Origin: JBCBKU01 sp965267475
GTDB taxonomy: Bacteria; Pseudomonadota; Alphaproteobacteria; Rhodobacterales; Rhodobacteraceae
Reading direction: 5' to 3'
NCBI GenBank assembly: GCA_965267475.1
Contig: OZ254079.1
Location: 1,674,001 to 1,738,000, forward strand
Length of the DNA stretch: 64,000 nt
Positions 25,270 to 34,571 of this stretch are shown piece after piece. Position numbers and translations under genes: made by a program. Below the pieces are notes generated by a model. It ran no database searches. It had not been told where the DNA came from and saw only the letters and a program-made list of their open reading frames with translations. Every line of letters begins with the position of its first letter. The first letter of the stretch is position 1.

Positions 25270-26667
25270 TCAGGGAAGGAACTTTCCGGGGTTGAGAATC
25301 CCTTTGGGGTCAAGGGCCTGCTTGACTGTTCGCATCACGTCCAATGATGCCGGATCCTTGCCGCGCGCCATGGATTTTAACTTGTTCAGACCGATCCCGT
25401 GCTCGGCCGAAAAGCTGCCGGAGAGCTCGGCCACAAGCGCATCGATTTCTTCGGTCAAGGCTGCGGCCGCAGGCGTCGTCGGATCCATGAGGACCGGATA
25501 GTGGATGTTGCCATCGCCCAGATGGCTCACCTCGACCGTTTCCGCGCCAGGGGCATGTTTCTCGGCAATCTCTGCCGCGCGGGTAAGGAACAGACCAACT
25601 TTGTCCAGAGGCACCGAAACATCGTGGTTCTTGGCAGGACCTTCGGCATAGGTCACCTCATAGGCCGATTCACGCACCGCCCAGATATCCCGCCGCTGGG
25701 TATCGTTCTGGGCGATGGTCGCATCCAACACTGTGCCAGCCTCAAAACAGGCTTCCAGGGCCGTTTCCAAGATTGCGCGCGCGGCATCCGGTGTCTCACC
25801 CTTTCGGGCGGCTATCTCGACCATGATGTTGGCTTGGCCCGGCGATCCCAGTGGCATGGGCTTGTCCGGCAGAATGCGTTTGAAACGTGGAAAATATGTC
25901 TCTGGCATAAATTCGAACGCCTCAACCGCGCCCCCGGTTCGATCTTGCAAGTCGGTCAAAAGCGCCAACGCGGCATCCACATCCGTCATTGCGCAGAGCG
26001 CGGTTGCATAGCCAGGGGGCAGCGGGGCAAGTTTCAGGACCGCCGCGGTGATCACGCCAAGCGTCCCCTCGGCCCCGATGAACAGGTCGCGCAGGTCATA
26101 GCCTGTGTTGTCCTTGCGAAGCTCGCTGAGCAAATTCAGAACGCGGCCATCGGCCGCCACCACTTCGATCCCAAGGCAATTGGCCCGGGCGGTCCCATAG
26201 CGCACCGCGTTGGACCCGCCAGCATTGGTCGACAGCATGCCACCGATCTGACAGGATCCTTTGGCACCAAAACTCATTGGAAAAATAAGACCCTGATCGG
26301 CAAGGTTTTCGTTTAACGCTTGCAGGATCACCCCCGCTTCAACGATCGCGACGCGACTGACCGGATTGATCATGCGCAGCGCGGTCATGCGCCCGAGGTT
26401 CAGAATGATGGCATTACCATCCGTACCCGCGAAACAACCGCCGACCAATCCGGTGTTGCCGCCCTGCGGGATCACGGGCGTGCCGGTCCGATGGGCAAGG
26501 CGCAGGGTTGCGGCGACCTCTTCTGTTGATGCGGGGCGTACGACGGCGAGAGAGCGGCCTTTGTGTTCGTGGGTCCAGTCGTGGTCGTAGGCCCGTCGAT
26601 CTTCATCACCGGACAGGACATTCCGGGCGCCAACGATGTTGGAGAGCTCTTCAATCAGGGTCTGCAT
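25270..26667 (-). CDS. FAD-linked oxidase (D-2-hydroxyacid dehydrogenase, GlcD/DLD type)
   Basis: 465 residues. N-terminal PCMH FAD-binding domain (TPVIPQGGNTGLVGG; SFGAKGSCQIGGMLSTNAGG; AEGTLGVITAAVLKL) and C-terminal FAD-oxidase domain with EVSHLGDGNIHYPVLMD and SAEHGIGLNK. It oxidises D-lactate, D-2-hydroxyglutarate or glycolate; the sequence alone does not settle which. Single-gene unit; GlcE/GlcF are absent, favouring a D-lactate or D-2-hydroxyglutarate enzyme. Confidence 0.92.
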   Translation of the reverse strand: MQTLIEELSNIVGARNVLSGDEDRRAYDHDWTHEHKGRSLAVVRPASTEEVAATLRLAHRTGTPVIPQGGNTGLVGGCFAGTDGNAIILNLGRMTALRMINPVSRVAIVEAGVILQALNENLADQGLIFPMSFGAKGSCQIGGMLSTNAGGSNAVRYGTARANCLGIEVVAADGRVLNLLSELRKDNTGYDLRDLFIGAEGTLGVITAAVLKLAPLPPGYATALCAMTDVDAALALLTDLQDRTGGAVEAFEFMPETYFPRFKRILPDKPMPLGSPGQANIMVEIAARKGETPDAARAILETALEACFEAGTVLDATIAQNDTQRRDIWAVRESAYEVTYAEGPAKNHDVSVPLDKVGLFLTRAAEIAEKHAPGAETVEVSHLGDGNIHYPVLMDPTTPAAAALTEEIDALVAELSGSFSAEHGIGLNKLKSMARGKDPASLDVMRTVKQALDPKGILNPGKFLP

Positions 26668-26732
26668 GGGCGACCGGCCTCCTTATTGCCGGGACCCGAT
26701 CCATAAAAGATCGCAGCCGGGGTGCAAGGGGC

Positions 26733-26781
26733 GGCGCTTTGGCAGGGACCCACCCACCCGCCCTGTCCCCGCCAAAGCGCC
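26733..26781. repeat. Hairpin repeat with G-quadruplex loop, copy A
   Basis: 17-base arms GGCGCTTTGGCAGGGAC and GTCCCCGCCAAAGCGCC (one mismatch) around a C-rich loop. The minus strand of the loop reads GGGCGGGTGGGTGGG, four G3 tracts with one-base loops. Between the 251-residue gene and the FAD oxidase gene. Related to the copies at 38790 and 47726. Confidence 0.85.
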
Positions 26782-26808
26782 GGGGCGCATCGGGGTTGGT
26801 TGTGGGGG

Positions 26809-27564
26809 CTAGTTCGACCGGAGGCGTTGCCAGATGCCTGCGATTTTGGCCACATCGCGCGTCGCGGCCATAAGCCAAAGTATGCCTTCGGCACCCGTGA
26901 TCCGGACGACCGAGCGTTGCGCGCCCTTGTGTTCGCCAAGCGCCAGAAACCCCGTTTCGGACGGGGACGCGGTTTCATCGCCAAGCCCGGAAGCGGCCAG
27001 GGTTTCAAGCTCGGCGCTATGTCCTGGGTCACCGCCGCGTCCGGTGGTGCCCTCATGGCCGACGCGCACCCAGGCGGTCGCCAATCCGCCCACGGCGTCA
27101 AGAATGGCGGCCAATGGCGGCGGGGTTGCGGTCTCGCCGCCGATGGGGATGCCCCAGGCCTCGGCTAAGGCCGAGGCGGATACACCGGAATCGCCCAAAC
27201 TCCCCGCCTGATCGATGGTTGCGCCGTTGACAAAGACCGGGGCCGCACCCGCAAAGCCTGTTTCGATCGCCGCTTTCAGCGCGTCCAGACCCGCCGGGTC
27301 GTCGGGCAGTACGGCGCCTGCGACGCTTTGGCTTGGCGCGTCGGCGGTGATGATCCGGCGGCCCGACGCCTCGCAGGTCAACAGCCGTGTCGTGCTGCTT
27401 TGAAATATCAGCCGTTGCGGCAGCGCGGTTTCGTCAATTTCGCGCAAGACCGCTCCTAGCGCCCCGCCCGGTCCCGCCAGATCAAGAAGCCGTCCGCGCG
27501 GGCCAGCCACCCCAAAGGCAGCAAGCTTTTCCAGCCGGTTTTGCAAGCGGGCCTTGTCGGTCAC
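26809..27564 (-). CDS. Uncharacterised 251-residue protein of the kinase-dynamin cluster
   Basis: No recognised domain. Start is GTG 27564 (MTDKARLQNRLEKLAAFG). An N-terminal helix is followed by LPQRLIFQSSTTRLLTCEAS, and the C-terminal ~90 residues alternate strands and helices (AWVRVGHEGTTG; RSVVRITGAEGILWLMAATR), which could be a roadblock-type alpha/beta fold. Soluble, no signal peptide. Last gene of the minus-strand cluster from the kinase at 35839; 36 bases after the 115-residue gene. Function unknown. Confidence 0.65.
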   Translation of the reverse strand: MTDKARLQNRLEKLAAFGVAGPRGRLLDLAGPGGALGAVLREIDETALPQRLIFQSSTTRLLTCEASGRRIITADAPSQSVAGAVLPDDPAGLDALKAAIETGFAGAAPVFVNGATIDQAGSLGDSGVSASALAEAWGIPIGGETATPPPLAAILDAVGGLATAWVRVGHEGTTGRGGDPGHSAELETLAASGLGDETASPSETGFLALGEHKGAQRSVVRITGAEGILWLMAATRDVAKIAGIWQRLRSN

Positions 27565-27600
27565 GTACGGGTCCGGGTTTCAGTCAGGTTCGTGCCCTGA

Positions 27601-27948
27601 TTAGTCCGGGCGCCCGACATTGTCGAGAAGCGCGCGCGCGCCCTCTAGCGTGCGGTCCAGAGCCACCTGGGGTCCGGCGACCACGCATAATGCCTCGGCC
27701 GCATCAGGCGAAGCTTTCAGAAACAGGCGGGTGGCCGTCGGGGACAGGGTCACCGCCTGATCAGAGGTGCGTCCGGATTGGTCGAGAAGCGCCGAGGCCG
27801 TCTTGCAAAGCGCGTCTAGCTGTTCCTGACGCTGAGGCAACTCGGCGCTTGTGCAAAAAACCGTACCGGACCGCAAATCGGCATAGGTCACCGTCTCCAC
27901 ACCTGGTTCGCTTGCCCGAAATGCATCCATTGCGGCGATCATCGACAT
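27601..27948 (-). CDS. 115-residue roadblock/LC7-like protein
   Basis: The pattern GVETVTYADLRSGTVFCTSA, long helix LPQRQEQLDALCKTASALLD, strands RLFLKASPDAAEALCVVAGP, final helix RTLEGARALLDNV fits the roadblock/LC7 (MglB-like) topology, although no invariant motif proves it. Roadblock proteins bind and regulate Ras-like GTPases, and this gene directly follows a GTPase gene (9-base gap). The fold assignment is my inference. Confidence 0.5.
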   Translation of the reverse strand: MSMIAAMDAFRASEPGVETVTYADLRSGTVFCTSAELPQRQEQLDALCKTASALLDQSGRTSDQAVTLSPTATRLFLKASPDAAEALCVVAGPQVALDRTLEGARALLDNVGRPD

Positions 27949-27957
27949 CAGATGGCC

Positions 27958-28872
27958 TTACCCAAGCGGCGCTTCGGCCGATCCATCCGGGGCCGGGCGC
28001 CCCGGGCGGGGCGTCGAACTGCCGCTTTGGCGGGCCACGCGGCGCGGCCCGACGGATGCGCCGTCGGCCGCATCTGCCGCGGGTTGCGGCGCAGGGCTCG
28101 TCATCGGAATCACATCCTCGGGGATGTCGGTTGGCGTGGTAGGCCCAGGGGCTGATGTCGCCTCGGCGACCGGCTCAGGCGCCGGTCCGGGCGCGGCCTG
28201 TTTGGTTTCGAGATCCAGTTCCAAAATCAGATCCAGAAGCGCCTGGGTAAAGTCTTCGGCGCCCGAGCTCTCCCACAGCGCGCGATCGTCCTCGGCCGCC
28301 AATGCCTCGATCAGCGAGATCGGATAGACCGCGCGGAACAGCCCATGCGTTTCCTTACGAACCCTGTTCAAGACGCGGCGCTTGTCACCTTCCTTCATCA
28401 GCTTGTCGAAGCGCGTCAGCAAAAGGAAGCTTTTGGCGTGCATCTCTTCCGGCAGGCTTTGCCAGACCGCAGCCTCGCTTTGGCGCCAGGCCTGGGTGGC
28501 ATGGCTGCACCAGACAATCGCATCTGCATGGTGCAGCGTGCGCTGCCAGACTTCGGGCGCCATATTCGGATCGGAAATGCCCGGCATATCAATGATTTCG
28601 CAAAGATCGAGGATGTCGGTTTCAAGAAAAACCCGAACATAGCTCGTCTCGTCGACCGAGATGCCTTCCAAGTTGTCGATATCCACCGGATCGGACGACC
28701 CATCGATGTCCAACCGATAGGGTTCGCCGGTGCCTTTGACGAACCAGACCGGCGGCAATTGCGTTGCCGTCACTTTCACAGGGCTGCGCCGTTCGCCCAG
28801 AAGCAGGTTCGACAGGGTGCTTTTCCCGGCGCTGAATTCGCCCATAAGGGCTATGCGTGGCTTGCGCGACAT
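27958..28872 (-). CDS. Small dynamin-superfamily GTPase
   Basis: 304 residues. P-loop GEFSAGKST (11-19), switch II DMPG (95-98) and G4-type TRFD (153-156) are all present, so GTP binding is expected. Residues ~225-304 are a Pro/Ala-rich tail. The order of motifs and the WCSHATQAWRQSEAAVWQSL segment match the degenerate protein at 31149-32315, showing the two are paralogues. It follows the large dynamin gene by 27 bases. Probably part of the same membrane-active complex. Confidence 0.85.
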   Translation of the reverse strand: MSRKPRIALMGEFSAGKSTLSNLLLGERRSPVKVTATQLPPVWFVKGTGEPYRLDIDGSSDPVDIDNLEGISVDETSYVRVFLETDILDLCEIIDMPGISDPNMAPEVWQRTLHHADAIVWCSHATQAWRQSEAAVWQSLPEEMHAKSFLLLTRFDKLMKEGDKRRVLNRVRKETHGLFRAVYPISLIEALAAEDDRALWESSGAEDFTQALLDLILELDLETKQAAPGPAPEPVAEATSAPGPTTPTDIPEDVIPMTSPAPQPAADAADGASVGPRRVARQSGSSTPRPGRPAPDGSAEAPLG

Positions 28873-28899
28873 TCTGGATCTGTCTCCTCGGAAAAAGCT

Positions 28900-30972
28900 T
28901 TAGGCGGCGTATTTGGAAAGCGCGGAAACGGCGGTTTCCAGCGTGTTGACACGGCTTTGGCTGCCAGGTCCCTGGCTCAGGGCAATCACGTCCTCAAGGC
29001 TGGCATCGGCCTGTTCCGCAAGCCCCATCAAGATTTGTCGCTGGCTTGCGATGAACTCGCGCAGCGTCTCGGCGGCGTCGTTCTTGACAGCGTTGGCATG
29101 GTCGATTTTCAGACCATCCACGATCGGATCGGTTTCGGCCTTGATGATATCGGCAAAATCCATCGCGAACGCGCGGTAGCCGCGGCGATGGCGCCACCAG
29201 CGGGTCCACCAACTGGCCTTCATGTCCAGCGCGATTGTCTGGCCCAGAAGAACGGGCGAGGGGATACGCGGGGCGGGCGGGGCTTCCAGCCCGAATGCGC
29301 TGTCCGGCACGTTGAACGCGCGCAAGTACAGTTCGCGCACCTCGACGGTGGTTTGTACCAGCACTTTGCTGGCAGCGACCTGGGCACTTTTGGCAAAGAC
29401 CTGATAGGCCGAACGCAGCAAAACGCGAAGACCGGTCGGGTCATAGTGCCAGACCTCATCCTCGCCATAGCGTTCCAGATGTTCGATCAGCGAACCGGTC
29501 GCCCGATCAAGGAAGCCTTTGTGCGACCGATCCAGTCGCTTTTCGAAACCGGCCTGAACCTGGTTGAACTCTTCGGCCAATGCCTCCTGGCTGGCGGCTT
29601 CGATCCGGTCGAGTTCTTCTGCCAACTTGCCGCGATCAAGCGGCGGCACTTTCTTGTCGGACAAACGCATCGAGACGATCTGGGTCGATGCGCGGATACC
29701 TCCGGCGAGGTTCATGGCCGAACGGGCCACGCGGTCGATGGTCTCTGCACCGATCCCTTCGTCAATCCGATCGGCTAGAGCGCGATAAAGGCTTGGAATA
29801 CCCGAAAGCTCCCAAATCATTTCCTCGGCAGACCGTTCCTCGTTCCCGATGGTCAGAACCTCTTCGGCCCAGTTGATCAGCGACGAAGACGACGCTTCCC
29901 CGAGACCACCAAGCTCACCCATCAGCGCGTTGTTCGCCCAATAGGCCGAGCCGAACAGGATATCTGCATCGGCGGGACCCTGATGTTCCTTCAGCGTCCG
30001 CTGGATCGACGACCGGATCTCGGCCACCTGATTGGCAGGGTCCGACAATTCATCGATCCGGTTCACGAAGATGATCACATCCCGCGACGGGACGTTGGCG
30101 ATCAGTCGGATCAGGGCAAGGTCGACCGAACTCAGCGCCTGGTGCGCCGAAAGAACCACCACGCAGATCCGGCTTTCGCGGATCGAGCGGATGGTGATCT
30201 GTTCACGCATCATGAATGTGTCGTTCACACCGGGCGTGTCGCGGATACAAAGATCCATCGGCATCTCGGACCGTTGCAGGAACAGATCGGCGGACTTGGT
30301 GATATCGGCGAAGCGACCCTGGTTCGTCGAGGTTTCGGTGTCGTATTCGAAATCGTCACCCAGGCAGACATAGCGCTGGATCAGGTCGTTATCGAAATAC
30401 CCGTAATTGTGCTGTTGTCCGAGAAGCAACTCGAACTGATCGCCAAGCCGTTTCCGTGACTTGGCGCGCATCTCTTCAAGCTGTTTGCGGACTTTCTCAA
30501 GCTCGTCATCCGCACCGGCGCGTCCGGCAAGTTCGCCGATCCGGCCGCCACGATCCAAAAGGCGGCTCCATTCTTCTTCCTCGAAGAAACGGAAACTGGC
30601 GTGATCTCCGCCGGCATGGCCGTCGCGCGACAAATGCAGCGAGGTCACGACCGAGGTCCACGGGTTCACGTCGGCAGGCAGCAAATCGGGCCATCCGACC
30701 ATGGCGTTCACCAGCGACGTCTTCCCGGCCTTCACCTGACCGATCATCGTGATCGAAGGTTCCATCCGGCGAAGCTGGTGTTGCAGGCGCTTGGCGCTTT
30801 TCTGTGTGGCACGGTCGCCGATATCGGCCAGTTTGCCGATGGCGCCGTCCATTTCGCTGACCTTGCCCAGGAACGGATCCAGCCGTTCCAGCCCGGTCTT
30901 CAAGAGGTGCGTATTGACCACCTCGTCTTCCTGATCGGTCTCGGCTTCCACGATTGTGCTCTCAACGTTCAT
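28900..30972 (-). CDS. Large dynamin-family GTPase
   Basis: 690 residues starting at ATG 30972 (GAGG six bases upstream); a TTG four codons earlier is less likely. GTPase domain: P-loop GQVKAGKTS (78-86), switch I NPWTSVVT, switch II DTPGVND, G4 NRID. Long helical stalk follows, with an aromatic/basic patch SWWTRWWRHRRGYRAF near residue 600 that could insert in membrane. Bacterial dynamin-like proteins tubulate or fuse membranes. The 176-base gap upstream may hold an internal promoter, though no good boxes are visible; an inverted repeat TCCCGGC/GCCGGGA lies there. Confidence 0.9.
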   Translation of the reverse strand: MNVESTIVEAETDQEDEVVNTHLLKTGLERLDPFLGKVSEMDGAIGKLADIGDRATQKSAKRLQHQLRRMEPSITMIGQVKAGKTSLVNAMVGWPDLLPADVNPWTSVVTSLHLSRDGHAGGDHASFRFFEEEEWSRLLDRGGRIGELAGRAGADDELEKVRKQLEEMRAKSRKRLGDQFELLLGQQHNYGYFDNDLIQRYVCLGDDFEYDTETSTNQGRFADITKSADLFLQRSEMPMDLCIRDTPGVNDTFMMREQITIRSIRESRICVVVLSAHQALSSVDLALIRLIANVPSRDVIIFVNRIDELSDPANQVAEIRSSIQRTLKEHQGPADADILFGSAYWANNALMGELGGLGEASSSSLINWAEEVLTIGNEERSAEEMIWELSGIPSLYRALADRIDEGIGAETIDRVARSAMNLAGGIRASTQIVSMRLSDKKVPPLDRGKLAEELDRIEAASQEALAEEFNQVQAGFEKRLDRSHKGFLDRATGSLIEHLERYGEDEVWHYDPTGLRVLLRSAYQVFAKSAQVAASKVLVQTTVEVRELYLRAFNVPDSAFGLEAPPAPRIPSPVLLGQTIALDMKASWWTRWWRHRRGYRAFAMDFADIIKAETDPIVDGLKIDHANAVKNDAAETLREFIASQRQILMGLAEQADASLEDVIALSQGPGSQSRVNTLETAVSALSKYAA

Positions 30973-31148
30973 CCGAACCCTCAAACCTCATTAAGCGCCT
31001 TTAGACGGCAATCCCGGCGTTGGGCCGGGACTGTGCTCAGAGACGCGGCAATTCCGCCGACACATCGACCCATTGTTGATTAAGTCTCTCTACAAAGTGG
31101 TAATTCTATGACGTTTCGGGGGCGAAGACTGATCAGATACCACCAATT
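30973..31148 (-). other. Intergenic gap inside the kinase-dynamin cluster
   Basis: 176 bases between the degenerate GTPase stop and the large dynamin start, the only gap above 40 bases in the cluster. On the minus strand it holds TCCCGGC-CCAAC-GCCGGGA, a 7-bp hairpin without a T-run, about 40 bases before the dynamin ATG. This may separate a signalling half-operon from a dynamin half-operon. No convincing promoter was found. Confidence 0.4.
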
Positions 31149-32315
31149 CTAAGCAGCAATCCGGGTCTCAAAATCGCGCCTAAGTTGCAGCAAGAGTGTG
31201 ACCGCATCCGCAGCGGCAGCGTCATCCGCCTCAATTTCCAGAAGCACAAGCTGGCTTTCGGCCTCCATGACCATATCGCCGACGGCCACGAGGCCCGGAT
31301 CGCCATCATCTTCCTCGGACGCGATCAGATCCGTCAATTTGGTCACCGTTTCGGTGCATCCCTCAAGCACGGCGGATGCGTCGATGTCCTGTTCAGACAG
31401 CAAGGTCCGGCCTGTGTTGCGCAAAAGATTAAAGCCGGTTTCGCAGACGGTGCGCAGGGCGGGCGAAACGGCGTCCGGCCCTTCGGGCATGGCTGCATGG
31501 GCTGCCGTTGCTGGGGCAGGGGCGAAATCCGAAGCCGCCTCAGCCAGGGCAGGCGTTGCGGGCTGCGCCTGTGCGGCGGTCGGAGCGCTGTAATACCGGT
31601 TTAGAAAAAGCTGCGCGGCGTCGATATCCGCCTGCCGTCCAAGATCTGCCAGTTTCAGAATTTCGGCGATCAGAGCATCCGCGCCGCGCCCTTCGCTGCC
31701 GATCGGGAAAACGGCGCGGAAATCTTCATCTTCCGCATTGGGCAGGTCCGAAGGTTCATTCGTGTTTACAACAAGATAGGCGTGGTCCTTGATTTCCTCG
31801 GGCGCGTTCGACCAGATCGAGCGTTCCAGCTTTTCCAGCCCATTCGTGCACCAAAGCGCAATGTCCGTTCTGGGTTGGGCCCAACGGAGCGCGGCAAGCT
31901 GTTCAGCGGCATTGGCATCGGCCACGATATTCAGAATGTTTATGCGGCGCAGGATTTCGATGGGTCGTCGCACCTGGGCAAAGGCGGCCTGAGCAGCCTC
32001 GGGTCCGCCGATCGGACCTTCGAAATCAAGCTTCAACCCGTCAGGCATCGTGAGCGTGCTGGCCGGACGATCCCCCCAACTCAGCGATACTGTGGGCAGA
32101 TGCGCCGCCTCGGGAAGGACGGCTTCGCCCGCCAAGCTGTTGACAAGGCGAGCCTTTCCCGAACTTGGAAATCCGGCAAGCACAATGCGAACTGGGGCAT
32201 TCAATCGCCCGAGAATCTGCGCTGCACGTTGGCGGGCTTTTTCGGGCAAGGTATCGGCTTCGGCCGCTGTGCGAAGGCGCGCAACGACGTCCGACGTTCC
32301 CGACTGCATGTTCAT
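31149..32315 (-). CDS. Degenerate dynamin-like GTPase (probable pseudo-GTPase)
   Basis: 388 residues. The P-loop is GFPSSGKA (48-55): Ala replaces the Ser/Thr that binds magnesium. No DxxG switch II is present, and the G4 position reads NTNEPSD rather than N/TKxD. Yet WCTNGLEKLERSIWSNAPEE aligns with the active paralogue at 27958-28872, as does FRAVFPIG with FRAVYPIS. The C-terminal half is Ala/Pro-rich followed by a helical domain. Its ATG overlaps the PP2C stop (ATGA). Likely a regulatory or structural partner of the active GTPases. Confidence 0.75.
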   Translation of the reverse strand: MNMQSGTSDVVARLRTAAEADTLPEKARQRAAQILGRLNAPVRIVLAGFPSSGKARLVNSLAGEAVLPEAAHLPTVSLSWGDRPASTLTMPDGLKLDFEGPIGGPEAAQAAFAQVRRPIEILRRINILNIVADANAAEQLAALRWAQPRTDIALWCTNGLEKLERSIWSNAPEEIKDHAYLVVNTNEPSDLPNAEDEDFRAVFPIGSEGRGADALIAEILKLADLGRQADIDAAQLFLNRYYSAPTAAQAQPATPALAEAASDFAPAPATAAHAAMPEGPDAVSPALRTVCETGFNLLRNTGRTLLSEQDIDASAVLEGCTETVTKLTDLIASEEDDGDPGLVAVGDMVMEAESQLVLLEIEADDAAAADAVTLLLQLRRDFETRIAA

Positions 32316-33283
32316 GGCGAGCCCTTGGCCGTGGCCCGTTTGCGGCGCTTGCTACCGCCACCTTCAGGCCGCGCAATCCGCCGGGGGACGACCGACGGCC
32401 CCTCTGCTGCGGGTTTGCGTGCGTGAAGTTGTGTGACTTCGGCGCTTTTTTCTGTGGTTTCAGGGGTTTCTGCGACCGGCGGCACCTCTTGTTCCGGCAA
32501 GGCAACCCGAACAAGCGCCATGGACACATTGTCCTGGTCAGGGTCGTCCAACCGGTCAAGCGTATCGATCAGTTCCTGTGCGATGGCGGTCGATTTCTCT
32601 TCGGCCTCAGACGCCAAAACCCGGGCAATCTGACGGTTATTCAGAAATTGAAGGCCATCGCTTGCCACGATCAGCAGATCGTTCTGACGCAGCTTTAAGG
32701 GCACTTCCGGGCAATCGACCCGCGCAATCTCGTCGCCCGACAGAACCGAGGTCAGGCAGTTCCGGTCCGGATGGTTCTCGGCCACACGCTGATCCATCAT
32801 GCCCGACTCGACCATGAAGTCGATCTGCGGCCCCATGGAATGATCTTCGTTCAACTGCTTCAGCTTGTTGTTCCGATAAAGGTAAAGCGGCGAATCCCCG
32901 ATCGAAATCCAATAGAGACGCTGCTCCAGCACAACGGCTGCCACAAGCGTCGCCCCCATGCCATCGGCCTCGGGGTGGTCGTTCACATGGTCGCGCAGGC
33001 AATCATTGGCGGCATCCGCCGCTTCGCGCAGGATCTGACAGACATGTTCATCCGGCAGTTCCGGGCCTGTGCAACGGAACTTAAGCTCGGTGAAAACCTC
33101 GGTCATCACGATCTTGCTGGCCACATCGCCAGCCGCGTGCCCGCCCATGCCGTCGGACAGCACGATCAGCCCAAGGCCCGCCCCAATCGGAAAGTCCAGG
33201 ATCACCGCATCCTCTTGATAGGCGCGGTTGCCCTGGTTCAGGGCCGAAGCAACATCAAATCGAATGTCAGCTGCTGGCTGCAT
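32312..33283 (-). CDS. PP2C-family protein phosphatase
   Basis: 323 residues. Metal-dependent phosphatase motifs are intact: NQGNRAYQEDA (residues 16-26), LSDGMGGHAAGDVAS (43-55), DGMGATLVAAVV (107-118), SIGDSPLYLY, IVASDGLQFLN and DQDNVSMALV. It dephosphorylates Ser/Thr, presumably opposing the kinase encoded two genes upstream. The C-terminal ~70 residues are basic and low-complexity. I start at ATG 33283, where family homology begins; this overlaps the FHA gene end by 17 bases. Confidence 0.94.
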   Translation of the reverse strand: MQPAADIRFDVASALNQGNRAYQEDAVILDFPIGAGLGLIVLSDGMGGHAAGDVASKIVMTEVFTELKFRCTGPELPDEHVCQILREAADAANDCLRDHVNDHPEADGMGATLVAAVVLEQRLYWISIGDSPLYLYRNNKLKQLNEDHSMGPQIDFMVESGMMDQRVAENHPDRNCLTSVLSGDEIARVDCPEVPLKLRQNDLLIVASDGLQFLNNRQIARVLASEAEEKSTAIAQELIDTLDRLDDPDQDNVSMALVRVALPEQEVPPVAETPETTEKSAEVTQLHARKPAAEGPSVVPRRIARPEGGGSKRRKRATAKGSP

Positions 33284-34571
33284 GATCCACGTTATCCCCT
33301 TCTGGGGTGTCCCAGGAAAAATCAGGACCACAAAGCGCGATGAAGCGCAGGGTCGTTTCACCGATACGGATCATGTCGTGGTGGGTCATCTCCTCGGTGC
33401 TGAGCACCGGTTTGTTGTTCAGACGCACAAGGTTGGACTTGCCGCCATGGCCGATGAAAAATTTCTGCTGTTCTTCGTCGAACGCGATCGAGGCGTGATT
33501 GTCCCGCGAAATCGACGTGTCTCCAAAATCGAGCCGAACCGCCTGATCCGGTCCGCGTCCGATTTGGGACACACCCGCAACCAACGGGAAGGATCCGCCA
33601 CGGCCCGGTCCATCAACCACGATGATCCAGCCCACTGGCTTCATGACTACGCCCGTAGGCGGTTTGTTGTGCTTTGCGTCGAAGACGTTGGCACCCAGAT
33701 CCTCGGCGCTTGCAAATCCCAGAAGCCGAGTTTTCACCCGGTTCGCGCGGCGGCCGCCAGCAGGGCGCGGATCCGGCGCATTCGCAGTGGCAGCGGCGAT
33801 TGCCGCTTCTTCCTTGCCCAATGGGCTGGAAGCAGGCGGTGCATATTGATCTGGATCCTGCATGTCCCAGATCTTGCGGTTGGTCTGGCCTTCCGGCGCG
33901 GCATCGGCGCCGACGGCAAGCTGTTCGCCCAGATCATCGAGATCCGGCTCGTCCTCGACCTCATCAGCGATCTGCGGCTGCGGTGAGACTTCGGGGAACA
34001 TTTCGGCCCGGCGCGCCTCTTCGGCGCGTTCGGCCGCCAGGCGCTCAGCCTCGGCCCAGACATCTGGCTTGGGCTCAGGTTCTGGTGCCGGTTCTGCCTC
34101 GGCCCCCGTCTCAACCTCGGGGCCAGGATCGAAATCGTCGTCAAACTCGGGTTCCGAAGCCTGCTGCGCTTCCGGGGCCGGATCGGGCTCTTCCGCGGGC
34201 GGGGCCAGATCCGGGTCGATCAGCGTATCCGTCTCGGTCGCCTGCGCTGCGACCCCGTTCTCGGCGGGTTTGTCCACGTCGCCCAGAAGAAGCGAGAAGC
34301 CGGGCACATCCTTGTCCGGCGCGCCGCTGTCGGCTTCGTCCTGTCCCTTATAGTGAAGAATATCCGCCGACGGTCGGTCGGTTTCGGGATCGACCGGAGT
34401 GACCAGACCATCGGGCAATTCATTCGGCTCACCTTTCGGCTCGATCTCTTCCATCGATATCACCGGGGCGTCGCGCGGTGCGTCTTCCTCCGCGTCGATG
34501 ATCCCGGCCGCGTCCAGATCGGCCTCGTGAACTGCCTTCTTTTTGGCAATCATTTCCTGAATGAATCTCAT
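33267..34571 (-). CDS. FHA-domain protein
   Basis: 434 residues. Residues ~1-230 are an acidic, Pro/Glu-rich disordered region; the C-terminal FHA domain (~325-425) has SQIGRGPDQAVRLDFG, TSISRDNHASIAFDEE and IGHGGKSNLVRLNNKPV, the GR, SxxH and N residues of a phosphothreonine reader. It is the likely phospho-dependent adaptor between the kinase and the GTPases. ATGA overlap with the kinase gene. Confidence 0.92.
   Translation of the reverse strand: MRFIQEMIAKKKAVHEADLDAAGIIDAEEDAPRDAPVISMEEIEPKGEPNELPDGLVTPVDPETDRPSADILHYKGQDEADSGAPDKDVPGFSLLLGDVDKPAENGVAAQATETDTLIDPDLAPPAEEPDPAPEAQQASEPEFDDDFDPGPEVETGAEAEPAPEPEPKPDVWAEAERLAAERAEEARRAEMFPEVSPQPQIADEVEDEPDLDDLGEQLAVGADAAPEGQTNRKIWDMQDPDQYAPPASSPLGKEEAAIAAATANAPDPRPAGGRRANRVKTRLLGFASAEDLGANVFDAKHNKPPTGVVMKPVGWIIVVDGPGRGGSFPLVAGVSQIGRGPDQAVRLDFGDTSISRDNHASIAFDEEQQKFFIGHGGKSNLVRLNNKPVLSTEEMTHHDMIRIGETTLRFIALCGPDFSWDTPEGDNVDHAASS

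Noticed and set aside
30973..31148. Terminator separating two operons
   Set aside because: The 7-bp hairpin has no T-run, so termination is not supported; kept as an unexplained gap.
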